Of a DNA stretch of 64,000 nt, positions 41,396 through 51,329 are shown piece after piece. The position numbers and the translations under genes are program-made. Location of the stretch: assembly GCF_000498355.1 (NCBI RefSeq), contig NZ_AVSV01000022.1, positions 1-64,000 on the forward strand, given 5' to 3'. Positions within the stretch are counted from its first letter, which is position 1. Every line of letters begins with the position of its first letter. Below the pieces are notes generated by a model that worked only from the letters and a program-made list of their open reading frames with translations, made no database searches and was not told the origin of the DNA. The stretch is from Clostridium sp. Ade.TY (GTDB lineage: Bacteria; Bacillota; Clostridia; Clostridiales; Clostridiaceae).

Positions 41396-44300
41396 ATGAG
41401 TTTAGTAAAGAATAAAAATGCAGGCATGGTAAAAATAACAAAAGGTGAAACGAAGAGAAAGCCTTATCCTCACCAAATTGAAGCTATGAAAGCATTAAGC
41501 GCTGAAGTAGAAAATAAAGAAGATTATAAAGGTCTTTTGGTGCTTCCGACAGGTGGAGGTAAAACTTTAACAGCTGTCCAATGGATATTAAAAAATGCAA
41601 TAAATAAAAAAAGTAAAGTTTTATGGATAGCACATAGGCATGAACTTTTGGATCAAGCCTTAAAATCATTTATAGATAATAGTTATAGTAATTTAGTTCC
41701 TAATAGAACTTTTTACAATTACAGAATAATATCAGGAAAGAATGATAGACCAGTAAATATAAAAAGTTATGATGATATTATAATAGCAAGTAAAGATAGC
41801 TTAAGAAGTGGAATAAAATATTTAATAAAAAATTGGGTTAAAGTTTCAAAGGAAGATATTTTTATTGTTGTAGATGAAGCACATCATGCAGTTGCTAAAG
41901 GGTATGTAAAAATATTAAAAGAAGTAGAAAAAGAAGCAAAAGGAAAAGTAAGAATTATAGGTCTTACAGCAACACCTTTTAGAACATCAGAAGATGAAAA
42001 AGGTGCTTTAAAGAAAATATTTAAAGATGATATTACATATGGAATTGATTTAAGGAAGCTTATAAATACAGAAATATTATCACAGCCAATATTTATAGAA
42101 GAAAAAACAAAAATAGATATGTCACTAGATTTATCTTTAAAACAATTAAATTTTATAAAAAACAGTGATGTACTTCCAGAGAATATAGCAAAATTTATAG
42201 CAGAAAATAAAGATAGAAATAGATTTATAGTAGATCATTACATAAAAAATAAGGACAAGTATGGAAAAACAATAGTTTTTGCAGTAAATCAAATGAATGC
42301 AATAGCATTAAAAAGTATTTTTGAAAAGTATGGAGTAAAAGCAGATTATGTTATATCAGGATTAAAGTCAGGTGGAACCTTAGTTTCTATAAGTAATGAA
42401 GAAAAAGATAGAATAATAAAAGATTTTAAAGATGGAATGTTAGATGTATTAATAAATGTAAATATATTAACAGAAGGAACAGATATACCAAATACACAAA
42501 CAGTATTTTTAGCAAGACAGACTACATCTTCCATACTTATGACTCAAATGATTGGAAGAGCGTTAAGAGGGAAAAAAGCAGGTGGAACAGAAAAAGCTTA
42601 TGTAGTTAGTTTTGTAGATGATTGGAAAGATAAAATTTCTTGGGTAAATCCAAAAATATTAATTGAAAGTAATTACAATGATGATATAAATAATCCAAAA
42701 GAGAGAAATAAAAATATAGTTAGATTAATTGCACTAAAGAAAATAGAAGAGTTTGCAAAAATAATAGATAACACAGTAAATACAGAAGCTTTAGAAGACT
42801 TACCTTTTATAGAAAGAATTCCAGTTGGAATATATTCCTTTAGTATTTTATTAAATAGTACTAATGATGAACATAATGAAAAGATATGTGACATATTAGT
42901 TTATGATTGTTTTAAGAATGATTTAGAAAGTCTTATAAATAATTTAAATAATATTTTTAAAGAATGTAATGTAGAAGAAAAAGAATATTTAAATGATATA
43001 GAAGTAAATAAACTTTATAATTTAGCAAAAAGTAAATATTTAAAAGGGTCAGATACTTCAATAGCTTGCAATGAAGATGATATAAAAGATATTATAATTT
43101 ATTATTCTCAAACAGGGGAAAAGCCTAAATTTATGCCTTTAGAAGAAAGAGAAAAATTTGATATATCAAAAATAGCTAAAGAAATATATGATAAAGACTT
43201 AGGAGAAAGAGCTAAGCGTAAGTATATTAATGAGTTATGGGAAGATGAAAATAACTTTTTAAAATTATTCTTTAATGGAAATGAAAGATTATTATATGAC
43301 ATGGTAAACAAAGAAATATCAAAAATAAGTTTTGGTATTGACGAAGAATGTATAGATACTATAGAAGTAAACTATGAAGATGTAGATGAAAGAACATTAG
43401 ATTTAAATAAATTAGAAGAAGAAAATCCAGATAAAGCAAGCGAATTAAGAGAAGCTGTTTTTAATAAATTCAAAGATAAAGATGGATATTATCATTCAGC
43501 TATAAGTGATTATAAAAGTAAAAATAAAGTTATTTTTCAAATAGATCATATAGTTCCTATATCAGAAGGTGGTCTTACTGAACTTAGTAATCTTCAGCTA
43601 CTTACTAGATGGGAAAATATGAAGAAGAGTAATTCTTTAGATTATAATACAGAAGAAAAAGATGTTGATATTGCTTCTGATGAAATAATTAAAGATAAAA
43701 ATTCAAATGAAAGCAATAAAGTAGTTAAAGGATATAATTTATTAGATTTAAACAATAGGAAGGTTAGATTAATATATAAGAAAAATGCTCGTAAACTTAA
43801 AAAGATATTACTTAAAGATACAATAAATAAAGAAATAGAATTAACTTTTGATAAGTTAAATGCTTATATAAAAATTGATTCTTTAGCTGAAACAGAAGCT
43901 AATGGAACTATGAAAGATATATATTTATTAAATGATCAAATAGAAGAAAATAAACTTTGTTTCACAATTGATGATAAAAACTATAATTTATTTTTGAGTA
44001 TAGGAGATTGGGGATATGATTATAGAATTAATGATGTTCATATAGTACTTGGAACAAATTATAAGTTTGGAAAATTCTTTTCTCAATTAGAATTATCACA
44101 GGCATTAGAAGATGATAAATATATTTATATAATGAAAAATTTAACTAAATTGGCTGGTGAAGGTGCTATATCAAGATTAAATAAAGGATTGGGATCTAAT
44201 AAAGAAGCTAAGAGAAAGAGAAGAGATGAATTAGCTGAAAGACTTAATTTTGATATTATAAATTATGATAACAATGATTGGATTTGTATATCTAAAATAG

Positions 44301-44407
44301 ATAAAGAAAAATTAGAAAATGAAGAGAATAGCAGTGATATATTATATGGTTTTCTAAATAATTTTATAAAATATTCTTTTGCTATAGAGGAGATAATCTT
44401 AGATTAA
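41396..44407 (+). CDS. SF2 helicase fused to an HNH nuclease
   Basis: 1003 residues. Helicase motifs: PTGGGKT (51-57), DEAH (160-163), TATPFR near 192 and QMIGRALRGK near 384, as in type I/III restriction translocases. A middle helical region (about 430-690) leads to an HNH endonuclease domain with DHIVPISEGG (Asp717-His718 onwards) and NLQLL. A further C-terminal domain (about 780-1003) is not recognised. A DNA-translocating nuclease of this kind is typical of restriction-like defence. No methylase is nearby, so self/non-self recognition would have to be different. GAGAGGA precedes the ATG. Confidence 0.78.
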   Translation: MSLVKNKNAGMVKITKGETKRKPYPHQIEAMKALSAEVENKEDYKGLLVLPTGGGKTLTAVQWILKNAINKKSKVLWIAHRHELLDQALKSFIDNSYSNLVPNRTFYNYRIISGKNDRPVNIKSYDDIIIASKDSLRSGIKYLIKNWVKVSKEDIFIVVDEAHHAVAKGYVKILKEVEKEAKGKVRIIGLTATPFRTSEDEKGALKKIFKDDITYGIDLRKLINTEILSQPIFIEEKTKIDMSLDLSLKQLNFIKNSDVLPENIAKFIAENKDRNRFIVDHYIKNKDKYGKTIVFAVNQMNAIALKSIFEKYGVKADYVISGLKSGGTLVSISNEEKDRIIKDFKDGMLDVLINVNILTEGTDIPNTQTVFLARQTTSSILMTQMIGRALRGKKAGGTEKAYVVSFVDDWKDKISWVNPKILIESNYNDDINNPKERNKNIVRLIALKKIEEFAKIIDNTVNTEALEDLPFIERIPVGIYSFSILLNSTNDEHNEKICDILVYDCFKNDLESLINNLNNIFKECNVEEKEYLNDIEVNKLYNLAKSKYLKGSDTSIACNEDDIKDIIIYYSQTGEKPKFMPLEEREKFDISKIAKEIYDKDLGERAKRKYINELWEDENNFLKLFFNGNERLLYDMVNKEISKISFGIDEECIDTIEVNYEDVDERTLDLNKLEEENPDKASELREAVFNKFKDKDGYYHSAISDYKSKNKVIFQIDHIVPISEGGLTELSNLQLLTRWENMKKSNSLDYNTEEKDVDIASDEIIKDKNSNESNKVVKGYNLLDLNNRKVRLIYKKNARKLKKILLKDTINKEIELTFDKLNAYIKIDSLAETEANGTMKDIYLLNDQIEENKLCFTIDDKNYNLFLSIGDWGYDYRINDVHIVLGTNYKFGKFFSQLELSQALEDDKYIYIMKNLTKLAGEGAISRLNKGLGSNKEAKRKRRDELAERLNFDIINYDNNDWICISKIDKEKLENEENSSDILYGFLNNFIKYSFAIEEIILD

Positions 44408-44475
44408 ATTTTAGTATATGATAAAAAATTAATTTTTAAATAATATATTTTAATTTATAAAATGGGGGAAATAAA

Positions 44476-45381
44476 ATGAACAAGAAGATAATTACGACAA
44501 TTATAACAGTTATATTAGCAACAAGTGTTTTATATGGCTGTGGAAATTCAACTGCTAAGAAAGCAGTTGAAGAAGGGAAAATAGCAATTGCATCTAGTGA
44601 GTATGATAAAGCTAAAAATTTATTTAAACTAGCAATCGACGAGGGTGGTGGAACAGAAAATAAAGAAACTTATGATATATTAAATGGATATTTAGAAGCA
44701 GAGAAAGAGTATAAAGATGGAAATTATGATAAAGCATTAGAATTATTGAATAATATAAAAGAAGTTGGAGATTATCAAAATTTAAATAATGATATTAAAA
44801 ATTTACATAAAAATATAGAAGATAAAGAAAAAATAGATAAAGAATATAATGATAATATTAAAAAAATAAAAGGATTAATAAAAGAAGGAGCATTAAATAA
44901 AGCAAAAGAATTAGTAGATAATATTGATATAAAAAATTTATCAGATAAACAAAAATCAGAAGTTAATAATATAAAAGATGAAATTACAAAAAAACAGGAA
45001 GAATTAAAAAAGCAAGAGCAGAAAAAAGCTGAAGAAACAAAGAAAAAAGAAAATTCTAAAAAAGAAGATATTGTAAATACGGGGTTAGAAATAATACATT
45101 CTAAGGGATTTAAAAATGTTGTTTATGAAGGAGTAGTAAAACAAAACTTTAATATTCCAGAAATGAATAATAAACCTTTATATCATTATATTCCAAAAGA
45201 TGAGTTTTCAGGACCACAAGAATTTTATTATGATGCAATAAATAATAAGGTATATATGATAAATCAAGGAATGGTATTTATTGTAAATGAAAATTATAAA
45301 AATGTTACTCCAAAGGATGGAAATAATAGTTATGAAAATGCAGAAGATTATAGAAAAATGTTATTAGAAGAAAATAAATAA
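44476..45381 (+). CDS. TPR-like lipoprotein
   Basis: 301 residues. Signal peptide with lipobox LYGCG. TPR-like repeats (AVEEGKIAIASSEYDKAKNLF, YLEAEKEYKDGNYDKALELL) are followed by a Lys/Glu/Gln coiled coil (about 165-200) and a C-terminal domain (205-301) not recognised. The N-terminal half resembles that of the membrane protein at 22283, so the two are partial paralogues with different C-terminal domains. GGGGGAA precedes the ATG; it ends in a terminator, which separates it from the nuclease genes. Confidence 0.65.
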   Translation: MNKKIITTIITVILATSVLYGCGNSTAKKAVEEGKIAIASSEYDKAKNLFKLAIDEGGGTENKETYDILNGYLEAEKEYKDGNYDKALELLNNIKEVGDYQNLNNDIKNLHKNIEDKEKIDKEYNDNIKKIKGLIKEGALNKAKELVDNIDIKNLSDKQKSEVNNIKDEITKKQEELKKQEQKKAEETKKKENSKKEDIVNTGLEIIHSKGFKNVVYEGVVKQNFNIPEMNNKPLYHYIPKDEFSGPQEFYYDAINNKVYMINQGMVFIVNENYKNVTPKDGNNSYENAEDYRKMLLEENK

Positions 45382-45390
45382 ATTATATTT

Positions 45391-45429
45391 AAATAAACCT
45401 GCAAAGATTTAATGCAGGTTTATTTTTGT
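45391..45429 (+). terminator. Terminator after the TPR lipoprotein gene
   Basis: A 13-bp perfect stem AAATAAACCTGCA/TGCAGGTTTATTT and T-run. Confidence 0.85.
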
Positions 45430-45599
45430 AAGTTAAACATTAAGATGAAATATATAACTTACATATAATTAGCAGAGTATTAATGAAATAATATTTGTTG
45501 AGAAAATAAGTAGTTTTTATAATAATCTAGTTTGAATTAGATAAAAGATTTTATGGTATAATTTTCTTATAAAACAAGTTTAAGGGGAAGATAAAATAG

Positions 45600-45914
45600 A
45601 TGGAAGAGTTAATTAAAAGAATATTGAAATTTAGAGATGATAGAGATTGGAGTCAGTTTCATACTCCGGAAAATTTAGCGAAAGCAATATCTATAGAATC
45701 AGCAGAATTATTAGAAAACTTTTTATGGGATTCAAAATTTAATAAAGAAAACGTAGAAGAAGAACTTGCAGATGTAATGATATATTGCTTAATGATGGCA
45801 GATAGATTAGATGTGGATATAATTAATATTATGAATGCAAAAATAGATAAAAATGAAAAAAAATATCCTGTGGAAAAATCAAAGGGAAATTCAAAAAAAT
45901 ATACAGAATTATAA
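45600..45914 (+). CDS. MazG-like nucleotide pyrophosphohydrolase
   Basis: 104 residues, all-alpha. FRDDRDWSQFHTPENLAKA, ESAELLENF and EEELADVMIY give the E-x-x-E ... E-x-x-D metal site of the MazG/RS21-C6 (dCTP pyrophosphatase) family. Such enzymes cut NTPs or dNTPs to monophosphates and pyrophosphate. ATG 45600 has GGGGAAG about ten bases upstream. It is 25 bp before a nuclease-helicase gene, presumably in one operon. Its substrate preference cannot be read from sequence; a non-canonical or phage-modified nucleotide is possible. Confidence 0.85.
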   Translation: MEELIKRILKFRDDRDWSQFHTPENLAKAISIESAELLENFLWDSKFNKENVEEELADVMIYCLMMADRLDVDIINIMNAKIDKNEKKYPVEKSKGNSKKYTEL

Positions 45915-45939
45915 TGCAAAACATAGGGGGAATAAGGTT

Positions 45940-47886
45940 TTGTTAATATATCAAGCTAGTAAAAAAGAATTTATGGATCATGTTACAAATGATGAAATTA
46001 GCATAAAAATAGAAAATGAATATAAAAAAAGAATTGGAAAAGCAAATTTAGGAGAAATAAGAGCTTGGAAAAATTCAATGGATAGTATGTATAAAGTTTT
46101 AAATACAGAGGAAATTTCAGATGAATGTGGTATAGCAATAGAATATAGAATTCCAGCAACATCAAAAAGAATAGATTTTATTGTTTCTGGTTTAGATGAA
46201 AATAATAAAGAAAATTTAGTAATAATAGAATTAAAACAATGGGAAGAGTTAGAGTGCGTAGAAGATGAAGATGGAATTGTAAAGACATATATAAATAAAG
46301 GTATAAGAAAAACACCACATCCAGCATATCAAGTATGGAGTTACTATAGTTTAATAAAAGATTATAATTCATCAGTTCAAGAAAAGAAGATAAATGTAGT
46401 ACCATGTGCATATCTACATAATTATTATAAAGAAGAAAATGATCCTATAGAAAATAAAGTGTATGAATATTATTTAAAAAAAGCACCAACATTTACAAGA
46501 GGACAAGCAACTAAGCTTAGAGAATTTATTTGTAAATATGTGAAAAAAGCAGATTACAAAAAAGGACTATATGATATTGAAGGAGGAAAGATTAGACCTT
46601 CTAAATCTTTACAAGACTCATTAAAGCTTATGTTAGATGGAAATGAAGAATTTATAATGATTGATGATCAAAAAGTTATATATGAGATAATTTTAAAGAA
46701 TATAAAAAATTCAATAAAATATAATAAGAAAAGTGTAATTATAGTAGAAGGAGGACCGGGAACTGGTAAATCGGTTCTTGCAATAAATCTTTTAGTTAAT
46801 GTAACAGCTAAAGAACTAACATGTCAGTATGTTTCAAAAAATGCGGCGCCAAGAGAAGTATATACAAAAAAACTTAAAGGAAATTATAAGACAACTTATA
46901 TAAATAATCTTTTTAAAGGTTCAGGAAGTTATATAAATACTTGTGAAGATGAAATTGATGTTTTAATAGTAGATGAAGCACATAGATTAAATAGAAAATC
47001 AGGTATGTTTCATAATTTAGGAGAAAATCAAATAAAAGAAATTATAAAAAGTTCAAAGGTATCAGTATTTTTTATAGATGAAAATCAAAGGGTTACATTG
47101 AGCGATTTTGGAAGTATAGGCGAGATTGATAGAGTTTCAAGTGAACTAGGTATACAGTCAAAGCATTTAAAACTTGAATCTCAGTTTAGGTGTAATGGAT
47201 CAGATGGTTATCTATCTTGGGTAGATGATATTTTGCAAATAAAGGATACAGCAAATTTTGATGGATTTGAATTTGATTATGATTTTAGAATATTTGATAA
47301 TCCAAATGATATGAGAAAAGCTATTGAAGAAAAAAATAAAATTAGTAATAAATCTAGAATTGTAGCAGGATATTGTTGGGATTGGAAAACTAAGAAGTTT
47401 TCTAAAGATGATGAATATGATATAAATCTTCAAGATGGAATTTTTAAAATGAAATGGAATTTGTCAAATTCAAAAACATGGGCAATTGATGAAAATTCAA
47501 TAAATGAAGTTGGGTGTATACATACATGTCAAGGACTTGAATTTGATTATGTTGGGGTTATTATAGGAAATGATATGAGGTATGATGGAGAAAAAATTAT
47601 TACAGATTTTAATGAGAGAGCAAAGACCGATAAAAGTCTAAGTGGTATTAAGAAGATGTTTAAAGAAGATAAAGATAAGGCTCTTAAATTAGCAGATGAA
47701 ATAATAAAAAATACTTATAGAACATTAATGACTAGAGGAAATAAAGGTTGTTATATTTATTGTACTGATGAGAAGCTTAGGGATTATTTAAAGGAAAGAA
47801 TGTATGGATTTAGTAGTAATATAACGGCTAAGGAAATATCAATTGACAGCATAAGTGTTGCAAATAAAGAAGTTTTAATTAAATAG
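45940..47886 (+). CDS. PD-(D/E)XK nuclease-like and DUF2075 P-loop (SF1-type) protein
   Basis: 648 residues from TTG at 45940 (AGGGGG upstream); a longer in-frame ATG at 45853 would overlap the preceding gene and has no good site. N-terminal part: RIDF (Asp79) and IIELKQW (Glu97, Lys99), followed by YQVWSYY, fit a PD-(D/E)XK nuclease core. DUF2075 domain: GGPGTGKS (271-278), IVDEAHR (345-348), ENQR, and a C-terminal helicase end with CIHTCQGLEFDYVGVI and YRTLMTRG. DUF2075 is related to Schlafen-group ATPases/helicases. A nuclease-ATPase next to a nucleotide pyrophosphatase suggests anti-phage function; this is inference. Confidence 0.75.
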   Translation: MLIYQASKKEFMDHVTNDEISIKIENEYKKRIGKANLGEIRAWKNSMDSMYKVLNTEEISDECGIAIEYRIPATSKRIDFIVSGLDENNKENLVIIELKQWEELECVEDEDGIVKTYINKGIRKTPHPAYQVWSYYSLIKDYNSSVQEKKINVVPCAYLHNYYKEENDPIENKVYEYYLKKAPTFTRGQATKLREFICKYVKKADYKKGLYDIEGGKIRPSKSLQDSLKLMLDGNEEFIMIDDQKVIYEIILKNIKNSIKYNKKSVIIVEGGPGTGKSVLAINLLVNVTAKELTCQYVSKNAAPREVYTKKLKGNYKTTYINNLFKGSGSYINTCEDEIDVLIVDEAHRLNRKSGMFHNLGENQIKEIIKSSKVSVFFIDENQRVTLSDFGSIGEIDRVSSELGIQSKHLKLESQFRCNGSDGYLSWVDDILQIKDTANFDGFEFDYDFRIFDNPNDMRKAIEEKNKISNKSRIVAGYCWDWKTKKFSKDDEYDINLQDGIFKMKWNLSNSKTWAIDENSINEVGCIHTCQGLEFDYVGVIIGNDMRYDGEKIITDFNERAKTDKSLSGIKKMFKEDKDKALKLADEIIKNTYRTLMTRGNKGCYIYCTDEKLRDYLKERMYGFSSNITAKEISIDSISVANKEVLIK

Positions 47887-48003
47887 TTAATAGAATTAAG
47901 ACTTAATAATATTTAAATAATGAAAGAAAATAAAATTATGTAACAATTATTAATTTAAAAGTATACTATTATTAAGAGTTAATAAATTTACTTGGGGTTA
48001 GTA

Positions 48004-48336
48004 ATGACTTTTATAAAAAATTTAAAGAGATATTTAGAAGATCGTAGCAGTAAAAGATTAATAGAAAAAGCTTTTTATTATGTTTTTTCAGAAAGAAAAA
48101 TAGCAAATAGTCAGGGGAAAGTTCCTAAAATAAAGAATATTGAATTACTTGATGGTGGAACAAAGACAAAGGTTTTAATTGATATTCAAGGTATATGTAG
48201 TTATGATGAATTTGAAAAACATATGGAATTTATACAGGTTTTATTCAAATCAAAACCTATTGAATTTACAAAAAGTAATTCAATATATGAAGTGAAAATA
48301 GAGCCATTTCAACATACAAAGAAATTAAATTTATAA
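48004..48336 (+). CDS. Small protein of unknown function
   Basis: 110 residues, soluble, basic N-terminus (MTFIKNLKRYLEDRSSKR). The centre (VPKIKNIELLDGGTKTKVLIDIQG) looks like a beta-sheet domain and faintly recalls the region before the ATPase of Tn916 Orf21/FtsK-like proteins, but I would not claim homology. GGGG lies six bases before the ATG at 48004. It sits between the DUF2075 gene and the HIT operon and could be a remnant of a larger gene or an accessory. Confidence 0.45.
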   Translation: MTFIKNLKRYLEDRSSKRLIEKAFYYVFSERKIANSQGKVPKIKNIELLDGGTKTKVLIDIQGICSYDEFEKHMEFIQVLFKSKPIEFTKSNSIYEVKIEPFQHTKKLNL

Positions 48337-48448
48337 ATTATTAATTGTGCTAATTAACAAAAGTTATTAGCACTTTTTATATATCTAAATTTATCCTTTA
48401 TTATAATATATGCTAAAATATTTACATACAAGAAAAAGGAGGAAAAGT

Positions 48449-48823
48449 ATGGAGTGTTTATTTTGCAGTTACAAAAAAGAATACTACATAGCAGAAAACA
48501 GCTTATGTTTTGCGATATATGATAAATTTCCAGTAAATGAAGGACATGTTCTTATAATACCAAAAAGACATTTTCAAAATTACTTTGATGCAACAGAAGA
48601 AGAAATAAATGATATGTATAAGCTATCTCATGAAGTAAAAAGCATATTAGATAAAAAATATAATCCAGATGGATACAATATTGGTGTAAATGTTGGATAT
48701 TATGGAGGACAAACAATAATGCATCTTCATATGCACATAATACCAAGATACAAAGGTGATATAGAAGATCCAAGAGGTGGGGTAAGAAGAATAAAAAGGC
48801 AATTAGTTTTTTATAATGGTTAG
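48449..48823 (+). CDS. HIT-family nucleotide hydrolase
   Basis: 124 residues. N-terminal CLFCSYKKE (metal-binding Cys pair), NEGHVLIIPKRHF, and the catalytic histidine triad HLHMHIIPR. The family hydrolyses Ap4A, ADP-ribose conjugates or similar nucleotides. The start is the ATG at 48449 behind AAAGGAGG; an in-frame upstream ATG at 48410 has none. It is 8 bp before the PLD-helicase gene, so it forms part of that operon. A HIT enzyme alongside a helicase-nuclease and a MazG-like enzyme suggests a nucleotide-signal or damage-removal role. Confidence 0.85.
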   Translation: MECLFCSYKKEYYIAENSLCFAIYDKFPVNEGHVLIIPKRHFQNYFDATEEEINDMYKLSHEVKSILDKKYNPDGYNIGVNVGYYGGQTIMHLHMHIIPRYKGDIEDPRGGVRRIKRQLVFYNG

Positions 48824-48831
48824 GAGTATTT

Positions 48832-51327
48832 ATGGAAAAATTAATAATAGAAAAAGAAATTAGCATAACAGGGGTAGAAGAAAAAGGAATAGATGAAAAT
48901 AGTAATTGTATAACAGGTGGAAATACAAGCTTTTTAATATATAAGCTTAAAGAATCATTTAAAAAAGCAAAAAAGGTTGACATAATAGTTGCATTTTTAA
49001 GAGAAACAGGAGTTAAGCTTTTAAAAGAAGATTTAAGTCTTGCAGTAGAAAATGGATGCAAAATAAGAATACTTACAGGTAACTATTTAGGGATAACAGA
49101 ACCATCAGCCCTATATTTAATGAAAGATATATTAGGGGATAAGGCGGATATGAGATTTTATAAAGATTCAAAAAGGTCTTTTCATCCGAAAGCATATATT
49201 TTCCATTATAAAGATGGAGAAGGAGATATATTTATAGGTTCTTCAAATATTTCAAAATCAGCTTTAACATCAGGATTAGAGTGGAATTATAGACTTAAAA
49301 AAGAGCAAAATAAGGAAGATTTTAATTATTTTTGCAGAGAGTTTGAAAACTTATTTTTAAATGAATCAATAGTATTAAATGATCAAGAGCTTAAAAAATA
49401 TTCTAAGTCATGGAAAAAGCCTAAAATATATAAATTAAATAATTTAGATGATGAAAATGAGGAAGAAAAAGATAATATAATACCAATGTTTTCACCAAGA
49501 GGAGCACAAATAGAAGCATTAAGTGAACTTAAAAAACTTCGTGAAGATGGAATGGATAAGGGGATAGTAATAGCCTCAACTGGTATAGGAAAAACTTATC
49601 TTGCAGCCTTTGATTCATTAGAGTTTAAAAATGTATTATTTATAGCTCACAGAGAAGAAATATTAAATCAAGCTGAGGAAAGTTTTAAGAATGTAAGAAA
49701 AAATTTAAAGACAGGCTTTTTTAAAGGGGAAAATAAAGATAGAGATGTAGAAGCTCTTTTTGCATCTGTACAAAGTTTAGGTAAGGAAGAGTATTTAAAT
49801 GAAAATTGGTTTAAAAAAGATTATTTCGATTATATTGTAATTGATGAGTTTCATCATTCAGTCACAAAAAATTATCAAAACATAATAAATTATTTTAAGC
49901 CAAAATTTTTACTTGGTATAACAGCAACACCTGAAAGAATGGATAATAGAGATGTATTCTCTATATGTGATTATAATATTGCTTATGAAATAAGACTTCC
50001 TGAAGCAATAAATAAAGGATATTTATGTCCATTTAGATATTATGGAATTCATGATGAAACAGTAAAATATGAAGATATACAATTTAAAAATGGAAAATAT
50101 AATGCTTTAGAACTTGAAAAAGCATTAATGATTGATAAAAGAGCAAATTTAATATTTAACCATTATAAAAAGTTTAATTCAAAACAAGCTCTAGGATTTT
50201 GTTCATCAAAAGCTCATGCAGATTATATGGCAAGGTGTTTTGTGCAAAATGGAGTTAAAGCTTGTGCTGTATACAGTGATGCAAGAGGAGATTATTCATT
50301 AAGTAGAGAAGATGCTCTTAAAAAACTTAAAAATGGAGAAATTAATATAATATTTTCAGTTGATATGTTTAATGAAGGCGTTGATATAAAATCATTAGAT
50401 ATGGTTATGTTTTTAAGACCAACAGAATCTCAAACTATATTTATGCAACAACTTGGAAGAGGTCTAAGATTAGACAAAAATAAAGATTATGTAAATGTAC
50501 TTGATTTTATAGGCAATTATAAAAAGGCTGATATGATTCCAAAACTTCTTGGAGGAATTAAACCCAAAGATAAAAGTGTATTAAATAATCCAAATTATTT
50601 TACTTATCCAGAAGATTGTTATATAGATTTTGATTTTGAACTTGTTGATTTATACAAAAAACTTTTAAGTAAAGAAATGAAGTTTGAAGAAAAGCTAAAA
50701 GAGGAATTTTATAGAGTAAAAGAAGAAATTAATAAAATTCCAAATAGAGAAGAATTTATAAGTTTAATAGATGGTGAAATTTACGGAGAAGTTAGGAAAA
50801 AGGGAAAGAAAAATCCTTTTAGAAATTATTTATCCTTTTTAAATAGTTTAGGAGAGATAAGTAAGGATGAATTAAGTTTAAGAGGAACTTTAGCAGAAGA
50901 GTTTATTAATTATATAGAATCAACTAATATGAGTAAAACATACAAGATGCCAATACTTTTAGCTTTTTGTAATAATGGAAATATGAGGCTTTCAATTAGT
51001 GAAGATGATATATATAATTGGATGAAAGAGTTTTATAGTAAACCATCAAATAAACAAGATATTATAGGAAAAAATAATAAAGACAGTATAGAAAATTGGG
51101 GCAAAAAAGAATACGTAAAAAAGGCTAAAGAAATGCCACTTAAGTTTTTAGTTAAATCCGGAGGGAAGTTCTTTTCATTTAAAGAGGATAAATTTACTTT
51201 AACAGATAAACTTAAAGATTTCTTAGATAATGATACTTTTAAAGAAAATGTAATTGATGCAATTAATATGAGAGTAATTGAGTATTATAAAAATAGAGGA
51301 ATAGATAATGTAGGAGCTGATGATTAA
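48832..51327 (+). CDS. PLD-nuclease / SF2 helicase / DUF3427 protein
   Basis: 831 residues. N-terminal phospholipase D-like domain (about 20-190) with HPKAYIF (His118, Lys120) and FIGSSNIS, one HKD motif, as in dimeric PLD nucleases. Helicase motifs: STGIGKT (249-255), DEFHH (338-342), TATPER near 364, and QLGRGLR near 540. The C-terminal DUF3427-type region follows (about 620-831). This architecture is common in restriction-like loci. It begins 8 bp after the HIT gene and ends 2 bp before the PRA-PH-like gene. Confidence 0.82.
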   Translation: MEKLIIEKEISITGVEEKGIDENSNCITGGNTSFLIYKLKESFKKAKKVDIIVAFLRETGVKLLKEDLSLAVENGCKIRILTGNYLGITEPSALYLMKDILGDKADMRFYKDSKRSFHPKAYIFHYKDGEGDIFIGSSNISKSALTSGLEWNYRLKKEQNKEDFNYFCREFENLFLNESIVLNDQELKKYSKSWKKPKIYKLNNLDDENEEEKDNIIPMFSPRGAQIEALSELKKLREDGMDKGIVIASTGIGKTYLAAFDSLEFKNVLFIAHREEILNQAEESFKNVRKNLKTGFFKGENKDRDVEALFASVQSLGKEEYLNENWFKKDYFDYIVIDEFHHSVTKNYQNIINYFKPKFLLGITATPERMDNRDVFSICDYNIAYEIRLPEAINKGYLCPFRYYGIHDETVKYEDIQFKNGKYNALELEKALMIDKRANLIFNHYKKFNSKQALGFCSSKAHADYMARCFVQNGVKACAVYSDARGDYSLSREDALKKLKNGEINIIFSVDMFNEGVDIKSLDMVMFLRPTESQTIFMQQLGRGLRLDKNKDYVNVLDFIGNYKKADMIPKLLGGIKPKDKSVLNNPNYFTYPEDCYIDFDFELVDLYKKLLSKEMKFEEKLKEEFYRVKEEINKIPNREEFISLIDGEIYGEVRKKGKKNPFRNYLSFLNSLGEISKDELSLRGTLAEEFINYIESTNMSKTYKMPILLAFCNNGNMRLSISEDDIYNWMKEFYSKPSNKQDIIGKNNKDSIENWGKKEYVKKAKEMPLKFLVKSGGKFFSFKEDKFTLTDKLKDFLDNDTFKENVIDAINMRVIEYYKNRGIDNVGADD

Positions 51328-51329
51328 AG

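Noticed and set aside
45853-45939. N-terminal extension of the DUF2075 protein from an ATG at 45853
   Set aside because: It would overlap the MazG-like gene in another frame by 62 bp, has no ribosome binding site and adds a non-protein-like Asn/Lys stretch; the TTG at 45940 behind AGGGGG is better.
48004-48336. FtsK/Tn916-Orf21-type protein fragment
   Set aside because: Resemblance is limited to a short central stretch and there is no other conjugation gene nearby, so I kept it as unknown.
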